A DNA stretch of 11,042 nt from DASYAN01 sp034431765. Its GTDB lineage: Bacteria > Chloroflexota > Ktedonobacteria > Ktedonobacterales > Ktedonobacteraceae. The stretch spans positions 1-11,042 of the forward strand of contig DAOUDD010000215.1 of NCBI GenBank assembly GCA_034431765.1, given 5' to 3'. Below are positions 1-6,153 of the stretch, in pieces. A program made the translations under genes and the position numbers. The notes under the pieces were generated by a model. It searched no databases and had not been told where the DNA came from. It saw only the letters and a program-made list of their open reading frames with translations. The first letter of the stretch is position 1. Every line of letters begins with the position of its first letter.

Positions 1-250
1 TCAGCACGAGAAAGAGAATCGGGTGATCAGCGCTATGCTCATCCATGAGCGCGTGTGGCTCAAAGTAGAGTGCAACAACTGCAATGGCAAGATCGAGAAG
101 CAATGGCAGACTATTTACCCTTTCTGCGTATGCTTCCAGCTTATCCTCGGGTATCCCTGTGCGGTCCAGCGCAATTGGAACGGCGTACAGACCGGGATGA
201 CCGCCTGGAACTTTTGTTCTGAGATCTGAGCTAAAACGTCGAATCTGCAT
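1..250 (-). CDS. Hypothetical protein, 3' end outside window
   Basis: The reading frame is open from an ATG at 250 down to base 1, giving 83 residues with no stop, so the C-terminus lies outside the window. The start is well supported: a strong Shine-Dalgarno AAGGAGGA (263-256) sits 5 bases upstream. The protein begins MQIRRFSSDLRTKVPGG. It has a hydrophobic, Leu/Ala/Val-rich stretch at about residues 52-66, then a polar acidic/His-rich part (HALMDEHSADH, about 70-80). The hydrophobic stretch is too short and too interrupted by charge to be called a membrane segment. I do not recognise the family. It is divergent from the GNAT gene and shares about 150 bases of upstream region with it. Existence is fairly sure because of the ribosome site and the open frame; function is unknown. 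Confidence 0.6.
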   Translation of the reverse strand, partial: MQIRRFSSDLRTKVPGGHPGLYAVPIALDRTGIPEDKLEAYAERVNSLPLLLDLAIAVVALYFEPHALMDEHSADHPILFLVL

Positions 251-312
251 TGTTCTCCTCCTTCAGATAGAAGCATTTCCTTCATCTGTACCACAGAGCA
301 ATTTCCAGGCAG

Positions 313-320
313 AGTATAAT
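313..320. promoter_or_regulatory. Overlapping -10-like boxes in divergent intergenic region
   Basis: TATAAT at 315-320 on the plus strand is a perfect -10 box placed to serve the GNAT gene with an untranslated leader of about 75 bases. Read on the minus strand, bases 318-313 give TATACT, a possible -10 for the divergent gene starting at 250. Neither has a convincing -35 at 17 bases (CACAGA for plus, GTGTAT for minus). If both are real, the two promoters overlap and would compete. Confidence 0.35.
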
Positions 321-403
321 GCACTATCAGAAAAAATACACCGGTCGTTTGGACGATGCATCTTCTTGACGAATGTTGTATGCTAGTAGAGGAGAACACA
401 CAC

Positions 404-928
404 ATGCAAGAAACACTTGAAACACCTCGTCTCCTTCTACGGCCCCCGCTACCAGTCGATGCTCCAGCATTGAGCTTGCTCGATCAAGACGAGCGTGTCC
501 GACAGTTTTTGGGTGGAGCACTTTCATCACAGCATGCTGAAACACGAGCCTCCGACATTGTGCGACATTGGCAGAATTTTGGGAGAGGACTCTGGGTCGT
601 CTGTGCGAAAGAAACGTCTGAGCAGATCGGACTCTGTGCGCTGGGGCTGTTCGAGGAAGAAGTCGAAGTGTCCTACAAACTCTTTCCAGCGTATTGGGGG
701 CGTGGCTATGCGACAGAGGCTGCCTCTGCTTGTCTCTCTTACGGCTTCCAAACGCTGCATCTCCAGCAGATTCTTGGTGTCACACAAGAGACGAATCGCA
801 GTTCACAGCGTGTCCTGGAAAAACTGGGCATGCGTCATGTAGGCAATCTGGAAAAATGGAACGCGCTGCAACGCGTGTATGTCCTGACGCGAGACGAATG
901 GCTCACATTGCAAGAGGCGATGCGATGA
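404..928 (+). CDS. GNAT family N-acetyltransferase (RimJ/RimL type)
   Basis: This is a 174-residue acetyltransferase of the GNAT fold, predicted to be cytosolic and to move an acetyl group from acetyl-CoA to an amine. The N-terminus ETPRLLLRPP (about 6-15) is the usual opening of the RimJ/RimL subgroup. The acetyl-CoA pyrophosphate-binding loop is YWGRGYATEA (97-106). The C-terminal signature is NRSSQRVLEKLGM (131-143), followed by a beta strand. The length is normal for the group. The ATG at 404 was chosen over the upstream ATG at 356 because AGAGGAG lies just ahead of it and conserved family sequence begins immediately. Its stop overlaps the next gene's start (ATGA), so the two are probably translationally coupled. 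The substrate (ribosomal protein, drug or small amine) cannot be told from sequence. Confidence 0.9.
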   Translation: MQETLETPRLLLRPPLPVDAPALSLLDQDERVRQFLGGALSSQHAETRASDIVRHWQNFGRGLWVVCAKETSEQIGLCALGLFEEEVEVSYKLFPAYWGRGYATEAASACLSYGFQTLHLQQILGVTQETNRSSQRVLEKLGMRHVGNLEKWNALQRVYVLTRDEWLTLQEAMR

Positions 929-1467
929 CGGCTTTTGTAGCGCTGTTTCGCGGCATCAACGTCGGCGGTCATCACAAAGTTCCGATGAGCGATCTCAAGG
1001 AGCTGCACGAGGCACTGGGATTCCGCGACGTGGCATCCTATATACAGAGCGGGAACATCGTTTTTACGAGTGATGAGATCGATCCAGGCTGGCTTGAGAA
1101 GAGGATTGAGGAGGGCTTTACGACCCGTTTTGGTTTCCCCACCCACGTGCTTGTGCGTAGTTCAGCCGAGCTGGATGCCACAATTGCGCACAGTCCGTTT
1201 CAGGGTCAAGCAGACAGAGAGACAAAATGGATCGTTGTGCAGTTTCTCGCAAACGATCCTGACGATGCGGGATTGGAGGAGTTTCGCCAGGGATACGCTG
1301 GCCCTGAAGAGCTTTTTCTGCGCGGGAAAGAGCTGTATGTCTACTACCCGAATAGTATTGGACACTCTAAACTTCCGCAGGGCGTGCTTGAGAAGAAGTT
1401 GAAGACGACCAGCACTGCACGCAATTGGAATACTGTTCTCAAGTTGCAGGAGATGATGCGGGGGTAG
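925..1467 (+). CDS. DUF1697 domain-containing protein
   Basis: This is a 180-residue protein of the DUF1697 family, whose biochemical function is not known. Family landmarks are present in order: the N-terminal LFRGINVGG (7-15), SYIQSGNIVF (38-47), and the C-terminal TARNWNTVLKLQEMM (163-177), which is the most typical block. Length is typical and the protein looks complete and cytosolic, with no signal peptide or membrane segment. The start ATG at 925 overlaps the TGA of the GNAT gene by four bases, so the pair forms an operon. The frame extends further upstream, but only inside the acetyltransferase gene. No close terminator follows; the nearest strong one is at 1707-1745. Confidence 0.9.
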   Translation: MTAFVALFRGINVGGHHKVPMSDLKELHEALGFRDVASYIQSGNIVFTSDEIDPGWLEKRIEEGFTTRFGFPTHVLVRSSAELDATIAHSPFQGQADRETKWIVVQFLANDPDDAGLEEFRQGYAGPEELFLRGKELYVYYPNSIGHSKLPQGVLEKKLKTTSTARNWNTVLKLQEMMRG

Positions 1468-1573
1468 CGATCTAGGGAGGGTATAGCGGGCTTATGCGGG
1501 TAGACGAGACGATGTATACACGAGGATGAACAACAGGCGCATGGAGGAAACAACAAGCGTGTGCAAGGGGGAC

Positions 1574-1637
1574 CACGGCGCGTCGGGGAAACAACGGCGG
1601 GTTGTCAGGGCAACACGGCGCGTCGGGGAAACAACGG
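1574..1637. repeat. Two-copy direct repeat, 24 bases each, period 40
   Basis: Bases 1574-1597 and 1614-1637 are identical over 24 bases (key parts CACGGCGCGTCGG and GGAAACAACGG), with a 16-base spacer. Weaker copies of the GGAAACAAC part lie upstream at about 1524-1555. The copy number is too low for a CRISPR array. It resembles a decaying or short intergenic tandem repeat. Confidence 0.8.
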
Positions 1638-1669
1638 GCGCGATAAATCTGGCCCCTATTTCTCGCGCC
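1637..1669. repeat. GC-rich inverted repeat at end of repeat cluster
   Basis: GGCGCGA (1637-1643) is matched by TCGCGCC (1663-1669), with a nested AAAT/ATTT pair inside. It would form a hairpin in RNA from either strand. There is no immediate T-run, so it is not a clear terminator by itself. Confidence 0.55.
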
Positions 1670-1706
1670 ATAAATGGCTGGAGGTAGAAAGCTACTTTTA
1701 TTTTAT

Positions 1707-1745
1707 GGGAAGTGCATAAATGCGCACTTCCTGTTTTTATTTTTC
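1707..1745 (+). terminator. Rho-independent terminator
   Basis: GGAAGTGC (1708-1715) pairs perfectly with GCACTTCC (1724-1731) across an 8-base loop. A T-rich tract follows at once (TGTTTTTATTTTTC from about 1732), so it works in plus orientation. It lies 240 bases after the DUF1697 stop. It may end the GNAT-DUF1697 transcript, or a separate short RNA from the repeat region. Confidence 0.75.
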
Positions 1746-1945
1746 GTTTGTGAATTTTGAATGCAATCGAATATGCTCTTCAGACTGCTCTGTCCGAAAA
1801 GTGCCAGCGTGGAGTAAGGTTGTTCTGTATCATGTGGTTATGGAAACGGTAGGCACTGTTACTTCTTTTGTTCACTTCTGCAAAAGAACAAGATATATTC
1901 GGACATGCTTGAGCTATTGCTCAGTACAGAGAATGGGGTGTGCTT
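1746..1945. other. AT-richer spacer, no gene seen
   Basis: No supported gene is present. A possible hairpin with TTCTTTTG and CAAAAGAA arms lies at about 1863-1889. The open frames here have no ribosome site, no recognisable family and ordinary non-coding composition. Confidence 0.5.
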
Positions 1946-2184
1946 GTGCATAAAATTGTTGAGCCTAAAATTCTTTACTTTGGAACACCAGTGGTGCTTA
2001 TAGGCACACTTAATGAGGATAGTTCAGCTAATCTTGCGCCTATGTCCTCGGCCTGGTGACTCGGGCGAGCCTGTATGTTGGGGTTGGCAAATAGATCGCA
2101 AACAACCCTGAACCTTCGAGGTTAGCTAAGGTCTATGGGCCATCTTCTAATGGTGCGCTACCAGAGGTAGTGAACGCCGATTGA
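1946..2184 (+). pseudogene. Broken flavin reductase-like gene (N-terminal remnant)
   Basis: From GTG at 1946 the frame reads VHKIVEPKILYFGTPVVLIG and then TLNEDSSANLAPMSSAW. This is the typical N-terminus of flavin reductase-like, FMN-binding split-barrel proteins. It then hits TGA at 2057-2059, where a second Trp or similar residue is expected (recalled family pattern, not searched). The same frame continues with family-like sequence (LGRACMLGLANRSQTTLNL) to a second stop, TAG at 2123-2125. Further similarity (PSSNGALPEVVNAD, 2140-2181) is in another frame, so there is at least one frameshift. Only about 80 of roughly 200 codons remain. The 3' part is missing where the repeat-like sequence from about 2190 begins. 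The gene is dead by two stops, a frameshift and truncation. Confidence 0.75.
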
Positions 2185-2189
2185 TGCTC

Positions 2190-2440
2190 TCATGTCATTC
2201 TGTGACATTCTTTGCAAACGGATTGTTGGACACGTAGGCAGGCTTGTGCTCGATCTGTCGTAAGGGCAAAGGTCTCAAGAAGCCAATCCAGGAACGAGAC
2301 AAGCCCCCATACATCCCAGGTACCAGGTGCATGTAGCAACATGTTCGGCGGGAGCGAGGCAAGCACGCTCGCTACACGCCGATCGTCTCCGCCTTCTTCC
2401 AGCCGGCTCTTACGTGAAATGTACCGCAAGCCCGCTCCCG
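2190..2440. repeat. Probable dispersed intergenic repeat
   Basis: This sequence has no supported gene but is rich in small palindromes: TGTCA/TGACA (about 2194-2208), CATGT/ACATG (about 2330-2343) and AGCGAG/CTCGCT around 2354-2374. The minus strand carries an open frame from a TTG at 2429 (79 codons) with no ribosome site and low-complexity content; I read it as a chance frame inside a repeat. The element abuts the broken flavin-reductase gene on its left and atpE on its right. Calling it a dispersed repeat is inference from its look and position; copies elsewhere in the genome cannot be seen here. Confidence 0.35.
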
Positions 2441-2460
2441 TGCACTGTTCAGTTAGTGCA
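2441..2460. repeat. Inverted repeat spanning the atpE stop
   Basis: TGCACT (2441-2446) and AGTGCA (2455-2460) are a perfect inverted repeat with an 8-base loop, and the atpE TAA (2455-2453) lies at the inner edge of one arm. There is no T-run after it on the minus strand, so it is at most a weak or protective 3' hairpin. Confidence 0.4.
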
Positions 2461-2674
2461 GTAAAATCAGTAGCGACATGACTAATGAGTAGACGGCGAT
2501 GGTTTCGGCAAAGACGAGGCCGAGCAGGAAATTGGTGCGAATCGCAGGGGTGGCTTCGGGATTACGCCCGAGCGCTTCGTAGGCGCGTCCGTTCGCCAGA
2601 CCCATGGCGAGACCTGCACCGATTCCTCCGAGACCAATCGCGGCGGCTGAGGCGAGTAGCTGAATAACAATCAT
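2453..2674 (-). CDS. atpE: F-type ATP synthase subunit c
   Basis: This 73-residue proteolipid is the c subunit of the membrane-embedded Fo rotor, which carries ions through the ATP synthase. It forms a two-helix hairpin. Helix 1 (about 3-32) carries the glycine-rich packing motif GLGGIGAGLAMG (14-25). The polar loop has RNPEA (37-41), which contacts the central stalk. Helix 2 (about 48-72) has the ion-carrying carboxylate Glu57 in FAETIAVYSLV. The Gln of helix 1 used by Na+-type rings appears to be Met24, which favours proton coupling (inference by hand alignment). The start is the ATG at 2674 because a strong AGGAGGA lies 8 bases upstream; a longer frame to 2734 adds a non-family extension. 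No other atp gene is adjacent: downstream is repeat sequence, and upstream is a divergent regulator. A lone atpE is unusual, since it normally sits between atpB and atpF. Confidence 0.93.
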   Translation of the reverse strand: MIVIQLLASAAAIGLGGIGAGLAMGLANGRAYEALGRNPEATPAIRTNFLLGLVFAETIAVYSLVMSLLILLH

Positions 2675-2682
2675 CTTTTGGC

Positions 2683-2689
2683 TCCTCCT
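2683..2689 (-). promoter_or_regulatory. atpE ribosome binding site
   Basis: On the minus strand this is AGGAGGA, 8 bases before the ATG at 2674. It fixes the atpE start, and it is among the strongest ribosome sites in the window, as expected for a subunit needed in many copies. Confidence 0.85.
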
Positions 2690-2863
2690 GATGTTGAATG
2701 TTCTGTTTTTTAGTTCGCTATCTTCTATCTGCACCTAGCATACAGCCTGTCCCGCTCGGCTACCATCGTCTGTTCGACGGAGATCCCCTCCTACAAGTGG
2801 TACAGATCGTGCAATCATACTTCAGGAATGCGCTCATCCATCTAGCTGTCATTCGTTTGTCTC

Positions 2864-2894
2864 TTGACTTGCACCATACCTTTTACGTTAGAAT
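2864..2894 (+). promoter_or_regulatory. Possible promoter of the response regulator gene
   Basis: TTGACT (2864-2869) matches a -35 box in five of six bases, and TAGAAT (2889-2894) matches a -10 box in five of six. The 19-base spacer is longer than ideal. The start codon is 45 bases downstream. Confidence 0.4.
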
Positions 2895-2938
2895 AGGAAT
2901 AGTATAGAAGAGATAAGAAAAAGCCACTGAGGTGTGCT

Positions 2939-3628
2939 ATGCAAGAGAACGAACAGGGGAGGCTGCGCCTGCTCATCGGCAATGACTCCCAGATTGTCCG
3001 CGAAGGATTACGCCTGCTGCTCTCCGAATGTCCTGATATTGAAGCTGTAGGCTATGCGAGGAGTCTTCCTGAGGCGTTTCGCCTGGTTGGAGAGCTTCAG
3101 CCAGATGTGCTATTGATTGAACTCACTATGCAAGGACGGGATGGGCTGCGTGCACTCCAGTTGATCCACGGAGAATGGCCGCAGGTTGCTCTCCTCGTCT
3201 TTACATCCCATCCGCATCCCCCCAGCGATTCTATGCTGCGGGCGCTACGTGCAGGTGTCGCTGGATTTGTGCCACTCTCTATTGACCGGGCAGCCCTTCT
3301 GCATGCTATTCGTACGGCGGCACGAGGTGAGGTTTTGCTCAATGCGAAGCAGCTTGCCCATCTGCTGACACAGATTGAGTCCTCACCACCTCATACACAT
3401 GCTCCTCCCGTGCAGAGTGATAAAGGGCCGAGTCTGACCGAACGTGAACTGGGGATTTTGCAGGGCGTTGCCTCCGGTAAGCGCAATAAGGAGATTGCGT
3501 CACGACTGGGCATCAGTGAGCCGACGGTGAAATCGCACCTGGCAAACATCTACTATAAGCTGGGGGTGGACTCGCGAGCTGCCGCTGTTGCGGTGGCGCT
3601 TGAGCGGAGAATACTCTCTCTATTGTAG
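2939..3628 (+). CDS. NarL/FixJ-type response regulator, atypical receiver
   Basis: This 229-residue cytosolic DNA-binding regulator has a receiver domain (about 9-128), a Ser/Pro/His-rich linker (about 147-163) and a LuxR-type helix-turn-helix (about 164-229, SLTERELGILQGVASGKRNK onward, with TVKSHLANIYYKLGV). The receiver aligns well (IVREGLRLLL, RALRAGVAGF) but key residues differ. The phospho-acceptor Asp is Glu61 (DVLLIELTMQGRDG where VLMDLxMP is expected). The acidic pair is Asn15-Asp16 instead of Asp-Asp, and the conserved Lys after the last strand is missing (GFVPLSID). Thr89 is kept. It may therefore act without phosphorylation, perhaps in a fixed active-like state, since Glu can mimic phospho-Asp in some regulators. 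No sensor kinase gene is adjacent. The start ATG at 2939 has GAGGTG just upstream. Targets are unknown. Confidence 0.92.
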   Translation: MQENEQGRLRLLIGNDSQIVREGLRLLLSECPDIEAVGYARSLPEAFRLVGELQPDVLLIELTMQGRDGLRALQLIHGEWPQVALLVFTSHPHPPSDSMLRALRAGVAGFVPLSIDRAALLHAIRTAARGEVLLNAKQLAHLLTQIESSPPHTHAPPVQSDKGPSLTERELGILQGVASGKRNKEIASRLGISEPTVKSHLANIYYKLGVDSRAAAVAVALERRILSLL

Positions 3629-3652
3629 TATCCTATATTGCAGTATCCTATA
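3627..3652. repeat. Short tandem direct repeat after the regulator gene
   Basis: AGTATCCTATA occurs at 3627-3637 and again at 3642-3652, a 15-base period that begins at the regulator's stop codon. It could be a binding site for a protein contacting successive sites, or chance; a period of 15 does not equal a whole helical turn. Confidence 0.45.
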
Positions 3653-3729
3653 AAGCGGATCGAACCAGACACGGTTTGAAGATGTGCACTGACCCACCCC
3701 TCCAGTAATATGAGTGTATTAGAGTATTT

Positions 3730-3750
3730 CAAAAATGTCAAGTATTTTTG
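3730..3750. repeat. AT-rich perfect inverted repeat
   Basis: CAAAAAT (3730-3736) and ATTTTTG (3744-3750) form a perfect 7-base inverted repeat with a 7-base centre. It lies about 120 bases after the regulator stop and about 65 bases upstream of the next promoter. The stem is too AT-rich to be a good terminator; an operator is possible. Confidence 0.4.
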
Positions 3751-3815
3751 TAGTAGAGTAGAGCGGAAGGGAACGGCTCTGCGCTCATCTTTCTCCAACC
3801 TTGCACAGCCCCCTG

Positions 3816-3845
3816 TTGATAGATTAGAATAAGGGATGCTATAAC
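3816..3845 (+). promoter_or_regulatory. Likely promoter of the MoxR-VWA-XdhC operon
   Basis: TTGATA (3816-3821) and TATAAC (3840-3845) are separated by 18 bases, each matching five of six consensus positions. Transcription would start at about 3852, very close to the ribosome site, giving a short leader of about 16 bases. Confidence 0.5.
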
Positions 3846-3854
3846 ACTATTTAC

Positions 3855-3861
3855 CTGGAGG
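3855..3861 (+). promoter_or_regulatory. Ribosome site deciding a TTG start
   Basis: CTGGAGG is followed by 6 bases and then TTG at 3868. The next in-frame ATG (3883) would be 21 bases away, which is too far, so the TTG start is preferred. Confidence 0.75.
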
Positions 3862-3867
3862 CTTGCG

Positions 3868-4785
3868 TTGGATCAGCAACAGATGCTCACGCTCTCGACT
3901 ATTGAAGATGTGCAGAAGGCGATGTACGCTCAGCACTATATTGCAGATCGCAGCCTGGCGACGGCTGTCTACCTGGCATTGAAACGACACAAGCCGCTGC
4001 TGTTAGAGGGTGAGCCGGGCGTTGGTAAGACGGAGGTCGCCAAGGTGATCGCTACGTTGCTGGACACGCGGCTGATCCGCTTGCAATGCTATGAGGGGAT
4101 CGATGTTAATACCGCTGTCTATGAGTGGAACTATACGCGGCAGATGTTGCATATTCGCTTGCTGGAGGCGGGAGGCGTTAACCGGCAGGAAGAGCTGCAC
4201 GAGATCTTTGGCCCCGACTTCTTGCTGCGCCGTCCGCTTTTGCAGGCGATTGATCCAGCGAACGAGCGTGCTCCTGTCCTGCTGATTGATGAGCTGGACC
4301 GCAGCGACGAAGAGTTCGAGGCGTATCTGCTCGAATTGCTCTCCGATTTCCAGATTACAATCCCTGAAATTGGCACGGTTCAAGCGAAAGAGCCGCCGAT
4401 TGTGATCATTACCTCTAACCGCACGCGTGAGATTCATGATGCGCTACGCCGACGATGCCTCTACTACTGGATCGACTTTCCGCTGCTGGAGAAAGAGTAC
4501 CAGATTGTACTGGCGCGTATGCCGGAAGCTCCTGAGCAGTTGGCGCAGCAGGTCTGTCAGTTCGTGCGTGAGTTGCGGAGCATCGAACTCTATAAAGCGC
4601 CTGGTGTCGCGGAGACGCTCGACTGGCTTAGCTCGCTTCTGGCGCTTAATCAGACCGAGCTGGTGGAGGGGCCGGTGCGCGATACGCTGGGCGCGCTGCT
4701 GAAATATCAGGACGATATTCTAAAGGTGGGTGCAAGCGATCCGAGCAAGCTGATTCAGAAATTGCGTGGAGCGGCGCGTTCATGA
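3868..4785 (+). CDS. MoxR-family AAA+ ATPase (CoxD-like)
   Basis: This 305-residue cytosolic AAA+ ATPase is of the MoxR class, a chaperone group that works with VWA-domain partners to mature or activate enzyme complexes. Walker A is GEPGVGKT (48-55), Walker B is VLLIDE (137-142), sensor 1 is in IVIITSN (178-184), and arginine-finger candidates lie in LRRRC (193-197). Length fits CoxD, the ATPase needed for assembly of the Cu-Mo active site of aerobic CO dehydrogenase (known for the family). It starts at TTG 3868, supported by CTGGAGG. The stop overlaps the start of the VWA gene (ATGA), the standard MoxR-VWA pairing. With XdhC-type genes further down, the best reading is a molybdenum-hydroxylase maturation operon. 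The enzyme it serves is not in view. Confidence 0.92.
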   Translation: MDQQQMLTLSTIEDVQKAMYAQHYIADRSLATAVYLALKRHKPLLLEGEPGVGKTEVAKVIATLLDTRLIRLQCYEGIDVNTAVYEWNYTRQMLHIRLLEAGGVNRQEELHEIFGPDFLLRRPLLQAIDPANERAPVLLIDELDRSDEEFEAYLLELLSDFQITIPEIGTVQAKEPPIVIITSNRTREIHDALRRRCLYYWIDFPLLEKEYQIVLARMPEAPEQLAQQVCQFVRELRSIELYKAPGVAETLDWLSSLLALNQTELVEGPVRDTLGALLKYQDDILKVGASDPSKLIQKLRGAARS

Positions 4786-6140
4786 ATACGCCATCCCCCA
4801 ATTCCCGGCAACATCCTGACGAGGGCGAACTGAGTCTGAAGGATATGGCACGCGGCAAACGTTTGCTGCACCGCCTGACCGAGTTTGGTCGCTTGCTTTG
4901 GGAGGGGGGTATTCCTGTTGGTCCGCATCAGCTCCTGGACGTTGCCCAGACGTTAGACTACATCGATATCACCCAGCCCAACGATTTCTACATTGCGCTT
5001 AAATGCAGTCTGGTCACGCGCCATGAGCAAGAGGTGCTCTTTGACCAGATGTTTACCTACTTCTGGTTTCTACGTGACAATCCGAATCGCAAAAAAGACG
5101 ACGGTTCTGGGAAGGCACGCCAGCGCGAAGAGCGGCAGATGCGCCTTCCACCCTCCGAACGGAAACGGCTGGCCGAGCATCTGAATACCAACGATCTGCG
5201 CAAAGAACTGCGCGGGGAGACGAGTAAGAGTGAGCGCCGTCCCTTCGCTGAGGAGAGCGATAAAGAGGATAACGATCAGGGCAAGCCACAGGGGACGGCT
5301 TACAGTGCTCTCGATCAATTACGCACGAAGGATTTTGAGAACTTCAGTTGGGAGGAGATACAGGAGGCGAAACGGCTGATGGCGGAGATGCGCTGGACGT
5401 TGGGTATGCGCACGACGCGACGTAAAGCTCCTGCGCGCTCCGGTTCCTACCTGGATGTGCGACGGATGGTGCGGCGCAACCTCAAGCATGGTGCAGAGAT
5501 GTTGGAACTGACATGGCGTGAGACACGATGCAAACCGCGTCCGCTCGTCATCATCTGCGATATTAGCGGCTCCATGAGCCTCTACTCACGCCTGCTGCTA
5601 CATTTCGTGCACACGATCTCGAACGGGTTGCTCAACGTCGAGGCGTTTGTCTTTGGCACGCGCCTGACACGGATCACCCGCCAGTTGCAGAAGCGTGACG
5701 TGGACGATGCGGTGCGCGATGTCTCCAGGCTCGTACAGGATTGGTCGGGCGGGACACGAATCGGGGATGCGCTCCATCGCTTCAACTATACCTGGGGAAA
5801 GCGCGTGCTGGGTCGGGGTGCAGTTGTGCTGGTGATCAGTGATGGATGGGATCGCGGGGATGCGGATACACTGAAGGCAGAGATGGAACGGCTGCAGCGA
5901 GGTTGTCATCGCTTGATCTGGCTCAACCCCCTGCTCGGCTCGCCCGACTATCGTCCATTAACTATCGGGATGAAGACGGCGCTGCCCTTCATCGACGATT
6001 TTCTACCGGCACATAACCTGGACAGCTTGATCAGTCTGGGCAACCTGCTCTCGACTATCGATGATAGCCGTCCAGATCGTAGTCCTACAACTCGCCGCAA
6101 GGCTGTTGCGGATTGGAGCAGATCGCGCTGGCAGTTCTAA
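4782..6140 (+). CDS. VWA domain-containing CoxE family protein
   Basis: This 452-residue protein is the VWA partner of the MoxR ATPase. The N-terminal part (about 27-100) has the helical region typical of CoxE-like proteins (LTEFGRLLWEGGIPV, then FYIALKCSLVTRHEQEVLFD). A highly charged linker at about 103-175 is rich in Lys, Arg, Glu and Asp and probably disordered. The C-terminal VWA domain (about 250-430) has a complete metal-ion-dependent adhesion site: DISGS (260-264), Thr325 in SGGT, and Asp354 in ISDG. There is no signal peptide or membrane helix, so it is cytosolic. Its start overlaps the ATPase stop by four bases. The gap to the next gene is 13 bases with a GGAGGA ribosome site. In known cox clusters, CoxD and CoxE act together in enzyme activation; the same role here is inferred. 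Confidence 0.92.
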   Translation: MNTPSPNSRQHPDEGELSLKDMARGKRLLHRLTEFGRLLWEGGIPVGPHQLLDVAQTLDYIDITQPNDFYIALKCSLVTRHEQEVLFDQMFTYFWFLRDNPNRKKDDGSGKARQREERQMRLPPSERKRLAEHLNTNDLRKELRGETSKSERRPFAEESDKEDNDQGKPQGTAYSALDQLRTKDFENFSWEEIQEAKRLMAEMRWTLGMRTTRRKAPARSGSYLDVRRMVRRNLKHGAEMLELTWRETRCKPRPLVIICDISGSMSLYSRLLLHFVHTISNGLLNVEAFVFGTRLTRITRQLQKRDVDDAVRDVSRLVQDWSGGTRIGDALHRFNYTWGKRVLGRGAVVLVISDGWDRGDADTLKAEMERLQRGCHRLIWLNPLLGSPDYRPLTIGMKTALPFIDDFLPAHNLDSLISLGNLLSTIDDSRPDRSPTTRRKAVADWSRSRWQF

Positions 6141-6153
6141 GGAGGATTGGAGT

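Larger units (their letters stand above)
1468..1706. other. Non-coding stretch with short GC-rich repeats
   Basis: No gene was found here. The stretch is dominated by a reiterated motif of the form GRWRAACAACRRGCG, at about 1524-1540, 1543-1560, 1586-1601 and 1626-1641, the last two lying in a 40-base tandem repeat. It ends in a GC-rich inverted repeat (1637-1669). It lies between the DUF1697 stop and the terminator at 1707, so it may be transcribed as a 3' leader-out sequence. Confidence 0.6.

Noticed and set aside
1574..1637. CRISPR-like repeat-spacer pattern
   Set aside because: Only two exact 24-base copies with a 16-base spacer, no further regular units and no cas genes; it fits a simple tandem repeat.
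1720..1953. Plus-strand open frame of 77 codons
   Set aside because: Its ATG lies in the loop of the terminator hairpin at 1707-1731, there is no ribosome site, and the composition is not protein-like.
2057..2059. In-frame TGA as selenocysteine or read-through in the flavin reductase-like sequence
   Set aside because: A second in-frame stop (TAG 2123) and a frameshift follow, and the position is not a Cys in the family as recalled, so it is a dead gene.
2190..2429. Minus-strand open frame of 79 codons downstream of atpE
   Set aside because: It starts at TTG with no ribosome site, has no recognisable domain and coincides with palindrome-rich repeat-like sequence.
2675..2734. Longer N-terminus for atpE (20 extra residues)
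   Set aside because: The strong ribosome site lies inside this extension and is correctly spaced for the ATG at 2674, where family sequence begins.
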